Shown here: piece by piece, positions 26,801 through 38,045 of the stretch
Position numbering within the stretch: the stretch's first letter is position 1
How the letters are laid out: every line of letters begins with the position of its first letter
DNA from: Triatoma infestans
Lineage: Eukaryota; Arthropoda; Insecta; Hemiptera; Reduviidae
Direction: 5' to 3'
NCBI GenBank assembly: GCA_011037195.1
Contig: JAAEAF010006777.1
Location: 1-64,000 of the forward strand
DNA: 64,000 nt
The notes under the pieces: generated by a model
Databases searched by the model: none
What the model saw: the letters and a program-made list of their open reading frames with translations, nothing else
What the model was told of the DNA's origin: nothing
Program-made: the position numbers and the translations under genes

Positions 26801-28932
26801 AATCTTGCGATTTGAATCCTCCTTCAAAAAGTTTGGTTTGTATGTTCACCCTGAACATATGGCAGAAAATTTGTGCAGTGTGCCCTTATTTTTTTTTTGC
26901 AAACCTTAAACTGTTCACTTTTAAATTGATATCCATTATCAATCACCCTATTTTGGAGAGGAAAGAAAGTTGCTAATGATTGTATTGTAAGAAAGTAAAA
27001 CGGATGTATCTCTACTGTCGCTTTCGGCATTCCGACCAGTAAATATTACTCTCTATACTGTTATGGGCTAGTATTTTAGGTAATCTATTTATGGGTAGAT
27101 TTAAAGGCATCAAAATATATATTTCCCCTCAATTTACTCCCTAATTAATCTTCCCCGATAGTCTGCCGGTTTGTCTACAAGATCCTAAAATATCTTTTAG
27201 CTCCAATCCCGTGAGAGTGATGCCTTCCCAAATACACGAAACCTAGTACCAGCGAAAGATAAAGCTTTTTTCTTTTTTTAATTGATAATTGATCTTTGCT
27301 TACCCTTACGACTAATCGGAAGCCCATTTCTTATTATAAGTGGACGAGTAGTCCCAAATAAAGAAAAGTTAGAACCCCTAGTGTATTGTATTCATGTTGT
27401 TAGATTGAGATATTCGACTGAGCGAATACCCTTGTGGAGACGTTTGTCCAGCTTTTCCCACGGGAGGTATTAATACGTATGGTTAACTGCACTTTTAATT
27501 GGGTTCTTCCTAGTTTCTTATTTTTTGTATACGATGATTAAAAAGAATAAATATTTTTGTATATAAATGTTAAAAATGTTAACACTGACGTTTTGGCCTA
27601 GTGCTAGCGCACTCGTTTTTAATGCAAGAATCAATGTTCGATTATTATTATTATTATTATAAATATTATTATTAAATCTGGGTGCCTATCGGCCTGGGAC
27701 GTAAGCCTATGTGGCTTTTATCCCCAATTTACTCCCTAATTAATCTTCCCCGATAGTCTGCCGGTTTGTCTACAAGATCCTAAAATATCTTTTAGCTCCA
27801 ATCCCGTGAGAGTGATGCCTTCCCAAATACACGAAACCTAGTACCAGCGAAACGAGGACATTCACCTAAATAGTGATACACCTTTCCCTAACTCCATCAT
27901 CATAGTTCTAACATATGGGACTAGACGACCTCCCTATATTATATAAATGACTAGCCACCCATGTGTGTCCAGTCACTTCACCTACTAAGGTCCTTAATCT
28001 TATCCAACTAAAGGACAGGAGGTAATCCGACACCCCTGCCTTTGATAAATCTTTTAGCCTGGAGGCACCCCTGCGTGTCCTCCCAATGTTCCTCCAAAAC
28101 TCTCGTCTCCCAAAATCTAATCTGTCTATCACAGAACCTCTTAGTGACGGCAAGGGCTGGCTCGGGACCACAAAAAGGTGAAGAGGTTCCCTCCCTAGCC
28201 AGCCGATCCGCCATTTTTTCATTGCCCTCTATTCCTGCAAGTCCGGGAACCCAGAAGAGCTTCTCCTACATTCGCCCACCAATTTCGAACTCCAACACGG
28301 CTTGCTCAAAGCCCTCATTGCGGCTTGACTATCAGAGAATATCCGCACCTATTTAATTTCTCCCTGCCACTTCGCTGCAAGGCAGCAGCATTCAATGATG
28401 CCATTGATCTCAGACTGGAAAACAGTGGCCAAGCCTCCTAAGGCCATAAATTTCCCCAGTCTGCAACCATGCTCCCGCTCCTGACAAACTACTAGCTTGT
28501 TAAGGTAAAACATTGTAATATGCAATATGCACATAAACATTTTTATTTTTGTCAGGTGATGGAAAAATAGTGGACGAAGAATCGTCTTGTACAGTTCCAG
28601 TTATCTCTTCTGTACTTACTCTGGCTAGTGGACCTCGTATTCCAAAACCAGTAAAACACAATGCTGGCATTAACGCCAGTGATGATGAAGAAAGGTATTG
28701 TATTTTTTGTCCATATTAATTGAAAAAAAAATCTTATTATATAAGTATGGCTAGTTGATAAATCATGTACCTATAATATAAACTTCTTATTGTACTTAGT
28801 ATGCCAAAGAAGAAAGAAAGAAAAACGGTTTGCTTTCATTGCAAACAGTGGTTTCCACGGTCGAAAATACAAGAACACGAGAAATCACATACGACTGAAA
28901 TTAATTTCCTAATAAAAACTAAAGAAAGTTAG
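20869..28932 (+). CDS. ZAD domain protein with one C2H2 finger, five exons, 225 aa
   Basis: Exons 20869-21006, 21587-21730, 26339-26462, 28556-28694 and 28800-28932 have GT...AG borders and join in frame (678 nt). Exons 1 and 2 encode a ZAD (zf-AD) dimerisation domain: CRLC at residues 13-16 and CPSC at 58-61, with the KINTCLPI and LKLNTAYELITTC helices between and after. Residues 95-181 are a Ser/Pro-rich linker. Exon 5 encodes a basic stretch and one C2H2 finger (C193, C196, H208, H212; spacing C-x2-C-x11-H-x3-H). ZAD proteins are mostly nuclear DNA-binding factors with finger arrays; a single finger is unusually few. The 4.6-kb intron 2 and 2.1-kb intron 3 are filled with antisense LINE pieces. 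Target genes unknown. Confidence 0.9.
21905..22420 (-). mobile_element. LINE 3' end with (TTA)n tail, in ZAD intron 2
   Basis: Minus-strand reading has CNLKQVEDVIHFICSCPVLSG, the C..C...ED..H....CP motif near the C-terminus of many non-LTR reverse transcriptases, then LNGENWNILCKYLKE. The tail on the minus strand is a short TTATTATT run. The same motif order and tail occur at 35730-36590, so they belong to one family. Confidence 0.65.
22805..23335 (-). mobile_element. RNase H-type LINE 3' part, copy in ZAD intron 2
   Basis: Reads LSRIKLRVVVGVLT, the conserved stretch after the RNase H in R1/I-like LINEs. It is homologous at the DNA level to 27680-28260, including the GTGACGGC...GGCTGGCTCGGG segment and the 3' end (GGGTCTTAAGCC, then TTATTATT-type tail). 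Antisense to the host gene and broken. Confidence 0.7.
23336..24600 (-). mobile_element. Probable LINE body with an internal direct duplication
   Basis: This stretch follows the LINE piece at 22805-23335 without an obvious break. About 260 bp (23429-23690) recurs at 23958-24200 in the same direction with small differences. A minus-strand frame of 100 codons (24123-24425) is open but I do not recognise its product. Assignment to the same LINE is inference. Confidence 0.4.
24601..26338. other. Rest of ZAD intron 2, unidentified
   Basis: More GC than its surroundings at 24900-26090, which suggests further transposon material, but no motif could be read on either strand. Ends at the acceptor CAG before exon 3. 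Confidence 0.3.
27130..27257. repeat. 128-bp direct repeat, copy 1
   Basis: Identical over 128 bases to 27725-27852. This copy stands alone; the second is embedded in the LINE 3' region. No difference was seen, so the duplication is recent. Confidence 0.9.
27660..28545 (-). mobile_element. RNase H-type LINE 3' part, copy in ZAD intron 3
   Basis: Minus-strand frames contain ATVFQSEINGIIECC (RNase H second acidic block), then ADRLAREGT (the ...GNExADxLAxxGA motif), then LSFSWIRLRTLVGEVTGHTW. It ends in CCGATAGGCACCC and a (TAA/TTA)-type microsatellite (27643-27675). Frames are shifted twice or more. It contains the second 128-bp repeat (27725-27852). It lies just upstream of ZAD exon 4. Confidence 0.8.
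27725..27852. repeat. 128-bp direct repeat, copy 2
   Basis: Identical to 27130-27257, offset 595 bases. Here it is part of the LINE 3' region, which makes this the likely parent copy. Confidence 0.9.
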
Positions 28933-30535
28933 AAATGTGATTTTATTTTATTTCAATATAATAATTCAATATTTCAATATATGTGAACTTTAATTTATTC
29001 GATATAACCAAGCGAAAAAAAAAGTTAATTGGAGAAAATATGCCCTCACTTGCTGGCTTTTGTGATTGTTTTTTTTTTTTTTTTTACTTTAGTTTCACTA
29101 TTATTGTTTTGTTGAAACGATTACAAAACTTCCTCTTACTAGGAATAAGAGAAAGTAAAAAAGTGAATGTATACAACAACGCTAAAAAGTGAGAAAAAGC
29201 CTTGTTAGTATAGAACCATTGGCCTTGTAAAGAGCTGTTAATCGATTGTGCTAAGCACATATATAACAGCATTAAAATTAAGTTAAGAAAGGTTGTTTAT
29301 ATAGAACCACATCGGTAGTGCTAACGATCGAGCTTGCCGAATATGATTTCCTTGTTCAAGTTCAAAGTCCTTGCCCAACTTAGCAATTATTATGAACGTA
29401 AGAAAGGCAGTAGGAATTAAAAAAGAAGAAAACTGCTTGAATAGAATAAGAGATGATGGGACACTCAAGTCTGAGCAGAACATTTGCTGTCAGTTTTATG
29501 GCAGACTAACGTCCTGTTTTTGAAAAATAAAATAAACACTGCATTTCATTGTTAGCAGTTTCCAAAATGTGATGGATGCAGAGAAAATATTTAACTAACT
29601 TCAGTTCATAGTCGTTGGTAGTGTCCACACGACTTGGTTCCTAGCGAGTTCTAGTCGTAATATTATTGTTTTAAATTAACTTGGACAATTAAACATTTAT
29701 ATTTACATAAAAATTTCTTTATTTTTCCTAAGAGTATTAGAATTTTGCTGTAATATTATTACTTTCATTACTACTCAGTATATATTTGTCAAAAATAGAT
29801 CGAATTTTTTTTTTTTATGCCGAACATACAATATAAACAAAAAAAATTATTTTATATTTCTTACTGTTGTATAAAATTGACGTATTTTGTGTATTCTTAA
29901 TAACACAATTAATATTTTTGTGCATAATAAAAATTAAGCTAATTACTTTTGCACACAAGTGATTATATGGTGATCTGTTAAGAGTAGGTATTTTTTTAAA
30001 TGTAAAATTCTATTAGGTATTTTGTATATTTATAATATAAAAATTCTTTTTTTATATTATTATTTTTTTTAAATTTTTGTAATATAAATGAACACTTTTT
30101 TTCTTTTGAATTTTTGTTAACATTATTTTTTTTTTTTTTATATATCTTTTCTTACTACCACAAGTGGAAGTTTTGGTACTTTGTCACATTTCCAAAAATG
30201 AGTTATTTTTGTTGGGAAGAAACTTCTTGGGGCAAAAAAAACTTATAATTGATGAGAATATACTGGCTTTTGCAAATATAAAACTGTTAATAAAAAACGA
30301 TAAATAACTTGCAGGAATAGTAAGAATAAGCTTATGTTCATATGGACAACACTGAAATCGATTGGGTATAAATGCCACTAATTCCATATTATCAAATAAG
30401 TGACTATTTCAATACTCGTTTCCGGTAAGATTTTTAATTAAAGAGAAGGTTACCAATAAAAAGAAGTTTATAGAAACGCTGTAGTGTGTTTACTATATTC
30501 AAATGTTATTCCTATATTGAATATGTGGGTGGGTC
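28933..30535. other. Downstream of the ZAD gene; one repeat end
   Basis: AT-rich. At 29112-29165 lies the hairpin end of the HINE-like repeat, minus orientation (CGATTACAAAACTTCCTC, then TTACTAGGAATAAGAGAAAGTAAAA). Otherwise only poly-T runs and short frames. Confidence 0.5.
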
Positions 30536-30795
30536 CGCAATGCTGGATAACATCTGGTATTTTATCCGTAGTAGCTTGCATATTGATTTTGTTCCTGACC
30601 GGTTTCGGATTTTCAACGATCCTCAGAGCAAATTCATCGAGGTCGTGTAGAGAGTTCACTTCAACTTAGTATAACAGAAATATTACGTTGAAGTTGAACT
30701 CTCTACACGAACTTGTGAAGTTGCTCTGTCTATGGATGAAAATCCGAAACTGGTCAGGAACAAAATCAATATGCATGCTACAACGGATAAAATAC
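30536..30795. mobile_element. Fold-back element with degenerate hammerhead-like arm
   Basis: The left arm (from about 30550, ATCTGGTATTTTATCCGTAG...) is repeated as its complement to about 30800, around a central GAAGTTGAACTCTCTACACGA/complement pair at 30640-30715. The minus-strand left arm keeps CTGAGGA and GAAACCGGTC but lacks a normal stem II; the other arm has lost the first box. It seems an old relative of the fold-backs at 37.8, 50.6 and 62.9 kb. Confidence 0.7.
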
Positions 30796-31049
30796 CAGAT
30801 TGTATTCCTATATTGTTTTTATAATTGTTTTACGATTAACATAATCGTTCGTTTAAAGCGAGTTTCCGCATTACCACAAATCCGCAAGATTTATTTTTTG
30901 ACTATCTAAAAGTAAAGAAATACCTATTTTTTTCCAGGCGGGTTTAATGTCCAACCAGCAAATTAGGTATCGTGGAGGGGGAGGCGGAAGCACTTTACAA
31001 TTAATATTTTTTTAACTAACTTTAATTTTGCAGTTACACTTTAAATAAA

Positions 31050-31690
31050 ACTTTAACTTTACTTTACACATTAACTTTAGTTAAAATGCTTTTATAATTT
31101 TCTTTTTTCATTATCCCGTCAATACGGACGAGATCACCTATTCCATAGCCTGAAAACATCCCCAAACCATGACCGAGCCTTCGCTGTGCATAACGGTGGG
31201 TATTATGCATTGTGGATGTAGTTTTTCTGAGCTGAAAGGTTCCTCCAACGTTTCACTGTGAAGTCTTTGTATTTCAAGACCACTCTGAACGTTTCTTCTT
31301 GTTTGCACCCTTTAGTAATGGTTTCAGCGTTGCAACTCTTCGTATTAAGTTCGCTTGACGAAGTCGCCTTTGAACAGTTGAGACAGAAATTGGCCTCGAA
31401 CTTGTTTAATAACTTCCCCTCTGATTTTTGGAGCTGTGAGTCGTCTGTTTCTTTTACTTCATAAAATAATGAACTTATCCTCACCTGTGGTTGTTGATTT
31501 TGGTCTCCCGGATTGGTGTAAATCTTCATGATCACCATATTTTTTAAACCTTTGATAGCACGGTGAACACCATTTTTTGAAATTTTAAGTTCAGCCGTTA
31601 TTTTTCGTTCTGTTTTCCCTATTTTATGTAAAGTTCAAATGGCACTTCTGGTAGCAACACTCTGTTCTTTAACTTTCCCATTTTGTATTT
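31050..31690 (-). pseudogene. Tc1-like transposase remnant
   Basis: Minus-strand frames hold a helix-turn-helix-like GKTERKITAELKISKNGVHR block near the N-terminus and, further on, GSVMVWGCF followed by a broken GIGDLVRIDGIM block. These are hallmarks of the Tc1 transposase. Frames are interrupted. Three AGATA(T/A)ACTCGTAA direct repeats at 31719-31785 beyond its 5' end recall the IR/DR ends of some Tc1 elements. Confidence 0.7.
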
Positions 31691-31718
31691 ATTCAAAAGA
31701 GGAAAAATCAACGTTGCA

Positions 31719-31785
31719 ATAAGATATACTCGTAACCGTGAAGATATACTCGTAAACACAAAAAGATAAACTCGTAAACTGTGAA
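31719..31785. repeat. Three short direct repeats beside the Tc1 remnant
   Basis: AGATATACTCGTAA occurs twice and AGATAAACTCGTAA once, spaced about 22 bases apart. Confidence 0.7.
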
Positions 31786-31959
31786 CTCAAGGAGTGAACT
31801 AATCCCAATTAAATAAAATAGAATAAAAAGTAAGTAAATAATGATTTGTTGACAAACAATAAAAAGTCCTAATCTATAAACAGAATCAATAATTTGAAGG
31901 AAATTATTCTCTGTGAATTACTAACAAATCCAAGAGGTAAATGGTTTCTCAAATGGCAA

Positions 31960-32445
31960 AATGTATATTATGTTAGATTGAATGGGGGAGGGCCACTCCT
32001 CATTCCACTGCGACTTCCCTCAGGCATGACATCACTCAGCTTTGCCCTCTTAATCAGGCCTAGCAAAGCTGAAAGTGGCTTCGTCATGAAGCTCGTGGCT
32101 TCGGGATTGCTAGTCCCCAGTTGAAGAAACCTTGTCCTCGCAGGCCGGCACACACACAAAGGACGGGCGTCGGGATTTCCTTCTCGGCCCTGCAGAAACG
32201 GCATAATGCGTTGTCTGCTAGTAGTAAATGGTGTATGTGCGTATTCAGCCGCCTGCAATGCCCTGTTAGTAGACCGACTAATATCCTTATATCTCTTCGG
32301 CTACAGCTCAGTAGATCCCTGGTGAATGTAGGTAAATGTCTTAACAAAGAATTTAGCCTGCCTCTGCCCTGGATTCTTCCCTACTATCACAGATGCTGGT
32401 CTTCTATCCATTCCTTGTTAGAAGCGTGAGTGAGGCTCCTGGGCA
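31960..32445 (-). mobile_element. LINE 3' coding fragment (R1/Jockey-like)
   Basis: Two overlapping minus-strand frames read RRDIRILVGLLTGHCRRLNT, then LADNALCRFCRAEKEIPTPV and LCVCAGLRG, the classical post-RNase H zinc-knuckle-like end (LTGH...L...CRFC..E.E....LC.C..L). One frameshift separates the halves. It differs from the other LINE fragments in the window. Confidence 0.75.
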
Positions 32446-32779
32446 ATCACAGACGGGCTCCGGGCGTATAAAGGTATCCTTCGAGGTATATTATGTTAAT
32501 AAAATATTTATTTTAAAAGGTGCCATTTAAATGGGGGGGAGGTATTATGCATAAATCATGTTACTGGAAAATTCTTATTACAATGTAACTTTAAAGAATT
32601 TTCGTAAATAACTAAATTTTTTGTTTACTGATCCCAAACTTTTGATCGTTAGTGCATATATATGAAGGGGCGGCGATTTGTCTATTTTGTCCAGGTCGAC
32701 GTAACCGCTAGAGCGAGCGCTGCAACTAGCCATAGAAATGCAAAGGATTAACTTTGCAAACAAATTAAGAACAAAACCA

Positions 32780-33010
32780 GTTAATTAATTCAATTTGCCA
32801 AAATTTACTTTTTGGATTGAACAGACGGCAAAATCCATCCGACAGTGCGAATTTACTGAATGTTATTTTTCTTCACTTTTTCGTGATTTTCTCGAAATTG
32901 GCTGCAACGATTTTCTTTAAATGTTGAATACTATCTACACATAAATTCTTAACACTTTTATTTGCCACATTTTTCTGGGGGAACAACAGCAATATGCTTT
33001 TCTTTAAGGC
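32780..33010 (+). repeat. Diverged monomer of the HINE-like repeat
   Basis: Contains CGTGATTTTCTCGAAATTGG, CAACGATTTTCTTTAAA and ACTTTTATTTGCCACATTTT in the order found in the internal monomers of the copies at 40-62 kb. Old and partial. Confidence 0.5.
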
Positions 33011-34365
33011 ACCACTAAAATAACTGATGACTGATGAAGTCTCAAAAATAAAACTTTTGAGACAAACAAATAATGCGAAAAATAAGATTCAAATAAAAGT
33101 TGTACAAGAAAAAAATTATGTTCCTAATCAAAATAATGCTCTATTGACAAAGTCTGCATTTTCCCTCATAGTCTAGATTTGACATCCCTAAATTTATTTA
33201 GTTTACTGCCGCGATTTAGGAAAAAGAAATCTGGTATAAAACAATCACCGTTCATTCCTTTATTGTATAATTCATTTGCAAATAAACGGTTAGTGGACAT
33301 GTATTACAGATAAATAAAGGAGGTGAGGATTATACTATTTACCTAAGTAAGATTGCATTGTATGATAGCAAGCTCTCTATCAATCTAATAGCAATGCTTG
33401 TGACGGCAATTTGCAGGACAATTTAAGTCTCGGGCTAGAACACCCTTCACAATTATTTGAAAGAATGTTTTAAATCGGTATTAAATATAATAAATACATT
33501 CATAAGAGAGAAAATAACTTAATTAATTTTAGAGTCACAATTAGCCCCCTTTAACAAATAATTGAATAATTAATAAAGGGCATAAATAAAGAAAGAGCTA
33601 AGGAACAAATATAAAATGTTTCTTTTTCCTAACTGCTTTAAGAATGTAATTGTTGTAGATGAAGTTTATACTAAAAAATTAGGACTGCATTCTTTGTAAA
33701 ACAACCAACAAAAATTCAAATTTTACATTTTAGTTTGAAATAAAAAAAGAAAAATAGTTAAAAACGAATAAAATTAACGTTTCTGAATTCACCGCCAGGT
33801 AACAGCACTTACTTAATCTAGAATTTGTAGTAGTTCAAATAGTTGCCGCTAGAAAGCATAAGCTTCTAGATATACAGAATTGTAGTTCCAAAATTTACCA
33901 CGCGATCACAGCGCCATCCTCTGATGTAAAAATTTTTCAATAGTTTAAAATGCGTCTTTGGACGGGAAGTGGTTAAATCTTTGGAAGTAGCGACACCTAG
34001 TGACAAACTATATAACCATAAATAAAATGGATTTCTCAGTAGGTGTTGCTATCTGGTGGCCATGTTCATAACTACAAATATACTAATTTTAATTTGGTAC
34101 TTTATTAATTAGAAAACAAAAAAAGTCTGGTGTGGAATACTCACACAAGTTTCTCTTTTTCCAGTTTTCAAAATTGTAAACGACAAACTTTATAGTTAGT
34201 ACACCAAATTTAATAAATTTCGTCGGTGTTTTTATGGAGAAAATCACAAAAACTGAAAAAATTACATAGATGTACATTACAATTGAAAAAAAAGCATACA
34301 CTTCATTTTTAAATTAGAAATAAATGAATATATTGATTATATAATATTTACTTATTTTTTTTCTA
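33011..34365. other. Intergenic, no gene recognised
   Basis: AT-rich. Around 33830-34080 there is GC-richer material with CAGCGCCATC and CACCTAGTGAC-like motifs that look like a small dispersed repeat, but only one copy is in view. Confidence 0.35.
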
Positions 34366-34690
34366 CATTATTTCCAGCATTATTCAACCTTTTCCTTTCG
34401 GACATTATCTACTCCCATGGTGCCTGTTCTGTCAATATTCATGGATGTTTTAATGTTATCATGCTCTGCTATGCGGACGATATAGCCATTTTTGCCACCT
34501 CAATAACTGACTTCAGGAAAAACTAGATATTTTAAAGGACATACTTATCATAGTACATCAATAAACTACAGAACTTGCCATCTACTTTGTCCAAGAAAGT
34601 CTTGTCAGCTTTAGCTATCAATTAAGCGATTTAAACATCTCAAAGTAATTTGCTTCACTCATAACAAGGATAACACGTTTTGTATAATAT
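34366..34690 (+). mobile_element. LINE reverse transcriptase core fragment
   Basis: Plus-strand frame reads ALFNLFLSDI, then VIMLCYADDIAIFAT, containing the YADD catalytic box. A stop follows within 15 codons. Probably the 5' piece of the LINE whose 3' end is at 35730-36590. Confidence 0.75.
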
Positions 34691-35640
34691 TATTTAAACC
34701 AGTTACTAAATATTAAATTAACATTGTACAATCTTTACTTTAATAAATTATGTCAAGATAACTGAAATTTTTCATACATTCTGAACCTTTTTTGCTAACC
34801 ATCTCAATAGTTAATTCTAAGTAAGTATTAATGGTACGAACTAAACTGTTTTATAATAAGTATTTCATGCAAAGTACTTACGACTCATCATGATCGGAGA
34901 GTGTAAATTTGGACATTTATGTAAGATTTTTTTTCTCAAAATTTTTAAAAAATCAAATTTTATAATTTACACACAGGCGGCCGGCCACAAACCTCGAGGC
35001 GGCTCGATCATCCCCCCCCCCCCTTAAATGTTTTGCAAATATTGCTAGGAGATATATTCCAGAAAGTTAATTCACAACTCTATGTTAAATATCAGGAGTT
35101 CAGCCCGTCATGTCATATTTTACATCTCCCAGTAAGTAGTGCAACCTAGCGGCCATTTTTGGAAACTGAATTTGTTAGATTTTGTCATTATACTTCTATA
35201 ATAACAAAAGATAAAGATTCCCAGACCTTGGACAAAATTGACCCGCAGTTTACCATTTTCCTTAGCTTTGTACTTTCATCAAACTATGATTTATAACTAT
35301 ATTTCTGATTAATGTCTTTATAGTTTCTTATTCACTGTTATTTTTATTCAAGTTGTTCTAGCAGAATTTCTCATGATTTTCCGATTATAACTGATATTTG
35401 CACGTTACAGCAGCCAATAAAAAAAATATAATATCCATTTATTTTATTTTTAAGGCTGGATTACAAAAAACATTTAAGATTCTAATTTTTGGATTTTATG
35501 TTCCATTTTAGTTACCTTTGCTAAGACTTCGTCACAATAACGAAATGTTCATATTCATATAATATATTTAGAGACTAATTTAGCTCCAACGTTCTTCTAC
35601 ACATTGAAATTGCATTTAAATTATATAAAGAGATGTTTAA
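34691..35640. other. AT-rich gap inside the LINE region
   Basis: No coding match; it contains a poly-C run near 35013-35024 beside GCCGGCCACAAACCTCGAGG, a GC-rich island. It may be an insertion splitting the LINE. Confidence 0.3.
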
Positions 35641-36592
35641 ATCTACCAGCTTCTAGATACCCCAAAATTCTCACCCAAGAAATAATTAATAGAAATATAT
35701 TTTGGTATAGAAACTGGGAAATACTCTGTAGTAGCTGTAATATTAATATATGATGGATATGTTAAATGATGGCATAAAAACATCCAGAATAATAAACACA
35801 TTAAAAGGTTATGTGATTAATGGGCACAAATTGAAAATTTTCAGCAGTGTAAGGTATACTCTGTATAAGGAATTGGAACCCGATAACAACTTTGTTTTTG
35901 GTAGCAAGTTAGATGCGATTTCTATTGGCTGGTTAATCAAAATGAGGGGCGAACTACTGTATCTAAAAACAAATATACTTCACTGAGCAGATCAAATTGT
36001 GCTCATTGTGTAACAGGAATGAGATCGAGGACGTCTTTCACATTCTTGCTATTTGCCCTGTTCTAAAAGAGTATATCGTCGAAAGTATTTGAAGGAGAAT
36101 ATGCTAACTGAAGATGAGTTTAAGGCATATTTAAACGGAAAAGACCGGTCCAGCTTGGTAAATTATTGTAAGGTAGCCTGGAATTATAGATATTTTTTGA
36201 TACAACAATTTAATTATTAGAATATGGATTGAGGTAAATATTTCAGAAATTTCTTCTTTTTACTTTTTATTTTTATTCTTATATTATTATCCTTTTTAAT
36301 TTAACAAGGCTTGGTACATTTCAGTTTAATGGAGTAATGATTCTTTTTCTTGTTTTTGTTTTGTTGTTATTCTAATATTTAGGATTTTTCATTTTCAATT
36401 ATATTTTTTTCTTGTTTTGAAATTGTATTTCCAATGGGGAAAAGTTTAGTTTGTATAAGTTCAAAGTGACCCCTCAGACGGTCAGTGGACCATGAGTACT
36501 CGTCATAAAACAAAAGAGATTTATTTGTTTTGGGTGTTTGTATTATATGTTCCTAATAAAGATAATTTTTTTATTATTATTATTATATTCAT
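35640..36592 (+). mobile_element. LINE 3' end with (TTA)n tail
   Basis: Plus-strand frames have CSLCNRNEIEDVFHILAICP, the C..C...ED..H....CP motif, then LKENMLTEDEFKAYLNGKDR. An AATAAAG signal and TTATTATTATTATTA run close the element (36555-36590). Same family as 21905-22420 on the minus strand. Confidence 0.7.
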
Positions 36593-37139
36593 ATAATATT
36601 ACCAAGAATAAAAGTGAGTTGAAAAAAAATGTTTAAGGCTATGTGATCAACTTGAATCAAGAAGTGTTCCTACAAGGGAGATTGTAATAGTTTAATAGTT
36701 AGGGAAAATAAACGTTTAATGAAATACTATAATTGAACAAATTTAACTATTGTTATACTTGCGGTAAGTGTAAAAGTAAATTGAGTGTTTCTCGTCAGAT
36801 TTGGTATGGTATGGTGGGCGCTCCTAAAGTTAAGGAGAATATTATTAAAAAATAAAACAAGAAATAGTTATTTATTAAAATATAATTTATCAATTTCAAG
36901 CAATTATTATTACTATTATTATCAATTTACATTTTATATACATAAAGTACTGTACACAATTATCTGGAATCAGCCAAATACTAATTTAGTTGCATTTACC
37001 ATACAATCTTTTTATTTTTTATCTGAAACAATTTTGCGCAATATTTATTTAAAACATCTGGTTCTTTAGGCGAGTTATTACATAGCTGATAATTAGGAGA
37101 AATAAGACACCATTTGAAATATTGATTTACATATCATAA
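36593..37139. other. Intergenic, nothing recognised
   Basis: AT-rich. The open frame at 36785-37069 is low-complexity (Tyr/Leu-rich) and not called. Confidence 0.35.
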
Positions 37140-37236
37140 ACCTATGATAGACCTGTTATAACCATATCATAACCTGTATATAACCATATCATAACCTGTA
37201 TCATAACCATATCATAACCTGTTATTTACAGATAGG
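37139..37236. repeat. Short tandem repeat, ~20-25 bp unit
   Basis: ATAACCATATCATAACCTGT recurs about three times with small spacing changes. Confidence 0.75.
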
Positions 37237-37890
37237 TCTATATTTTTTTTATTATTTACAAATAAATTTATAATACTTATGTATAGTATATTCTGAGTTT
37301 CTTGGAAACATATTACTATAAATTATTTTATGTATAATTATTTACAAATTATCTACATTTATTCATACTTTAGTATTTTTTTTTTTTTTTTTTATAACCG
37401 GGACAATTTCGTCCATCTTAAAGACTAATAATTATAATGTATACCTAAATAATTCGAAAGTAGTCTTTTTTTTTTTTTCTTTTTTTTAACCCTTCTAACA
37501 CAATACCATGAAGTATTCATAAGTACTCTAGTTTCTCGTTGTTGTGGTTGGTTCAGTAAACCAACTTTAGTTAATTTATTCAGTTAATACATTCAGTATA
37601 TTAAAATATCTCTGATACTCTATTTCTCATTTTTTTGTTCCTTTTTCTATTGTAGGAATTTTTCTTTGTCCTCAAATTTGTCCCCAACTAGATCAAGCTT
37701 TTATATGAACTAAAATCTTCAGGACATAAGCAAATAGTTCGTTGTTTCTGTCGAAGAATTGTTACTATTCACTAAACATTTTTTGTTACAATTAATCAAT
37801 GTTCATATTATGCATATACGAGTATATCATCGATATTATGAGATATAATATTTCAGAGACATTTTCCATGATAGAGCCTGCTTCATTTTG

Positions 37891-37932
37891 TGGTCATCGA
37901 CCGGTTTCGGGCGTTCCCATCTTCAGGATGCG
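37891..37932 (-). ncRNA. Hammerhead-like core, copy A left arm
   Basis: Minus strand: CATC, CTGAAGA, GGG...CCC stem II (shortened), GAAACCGGTC, GATG. Stem I is CATC/GATG. All core bases fit. Confidence 0.5.
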
Positions 37933-37991
37933 TTTTTCAGACAGTGTGATAACACAGACTTGCACAGAGCAAATTCAGCGTACACATTCCG

Positions 37992-38045
37992 GTGTGTCAT
38001 CATCCTGAAGATGGGCGAACGCCCGAAACCGGGTCGATGACCACA
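37992..38045 (+). ncRNA. Hammerhead-like core, copy A right arm
   Basis: CTGAAGA at 38005-38011, stem II GGGC/GCCC around GAAC, GAAA at 38024-38027, then CCGGGTC and GATGAC. Stem I has five pairs next to the core and three more beyond a small internal loop. One extra G in CCGGGTC against the other copies could weaken stem III. Confidence 0.5.

Noticed and set aside
36785..37069. 94-codon frame with a Tyr run
   Set aside because: Low-complexity translation of AT-rich repeats; no motif.
37139..37236. CRISPR-like array
   Set aside because: Repeats are directly abutting with no unique spacers, and the context is a eukaryotic genome; it is a short tandem repeat.
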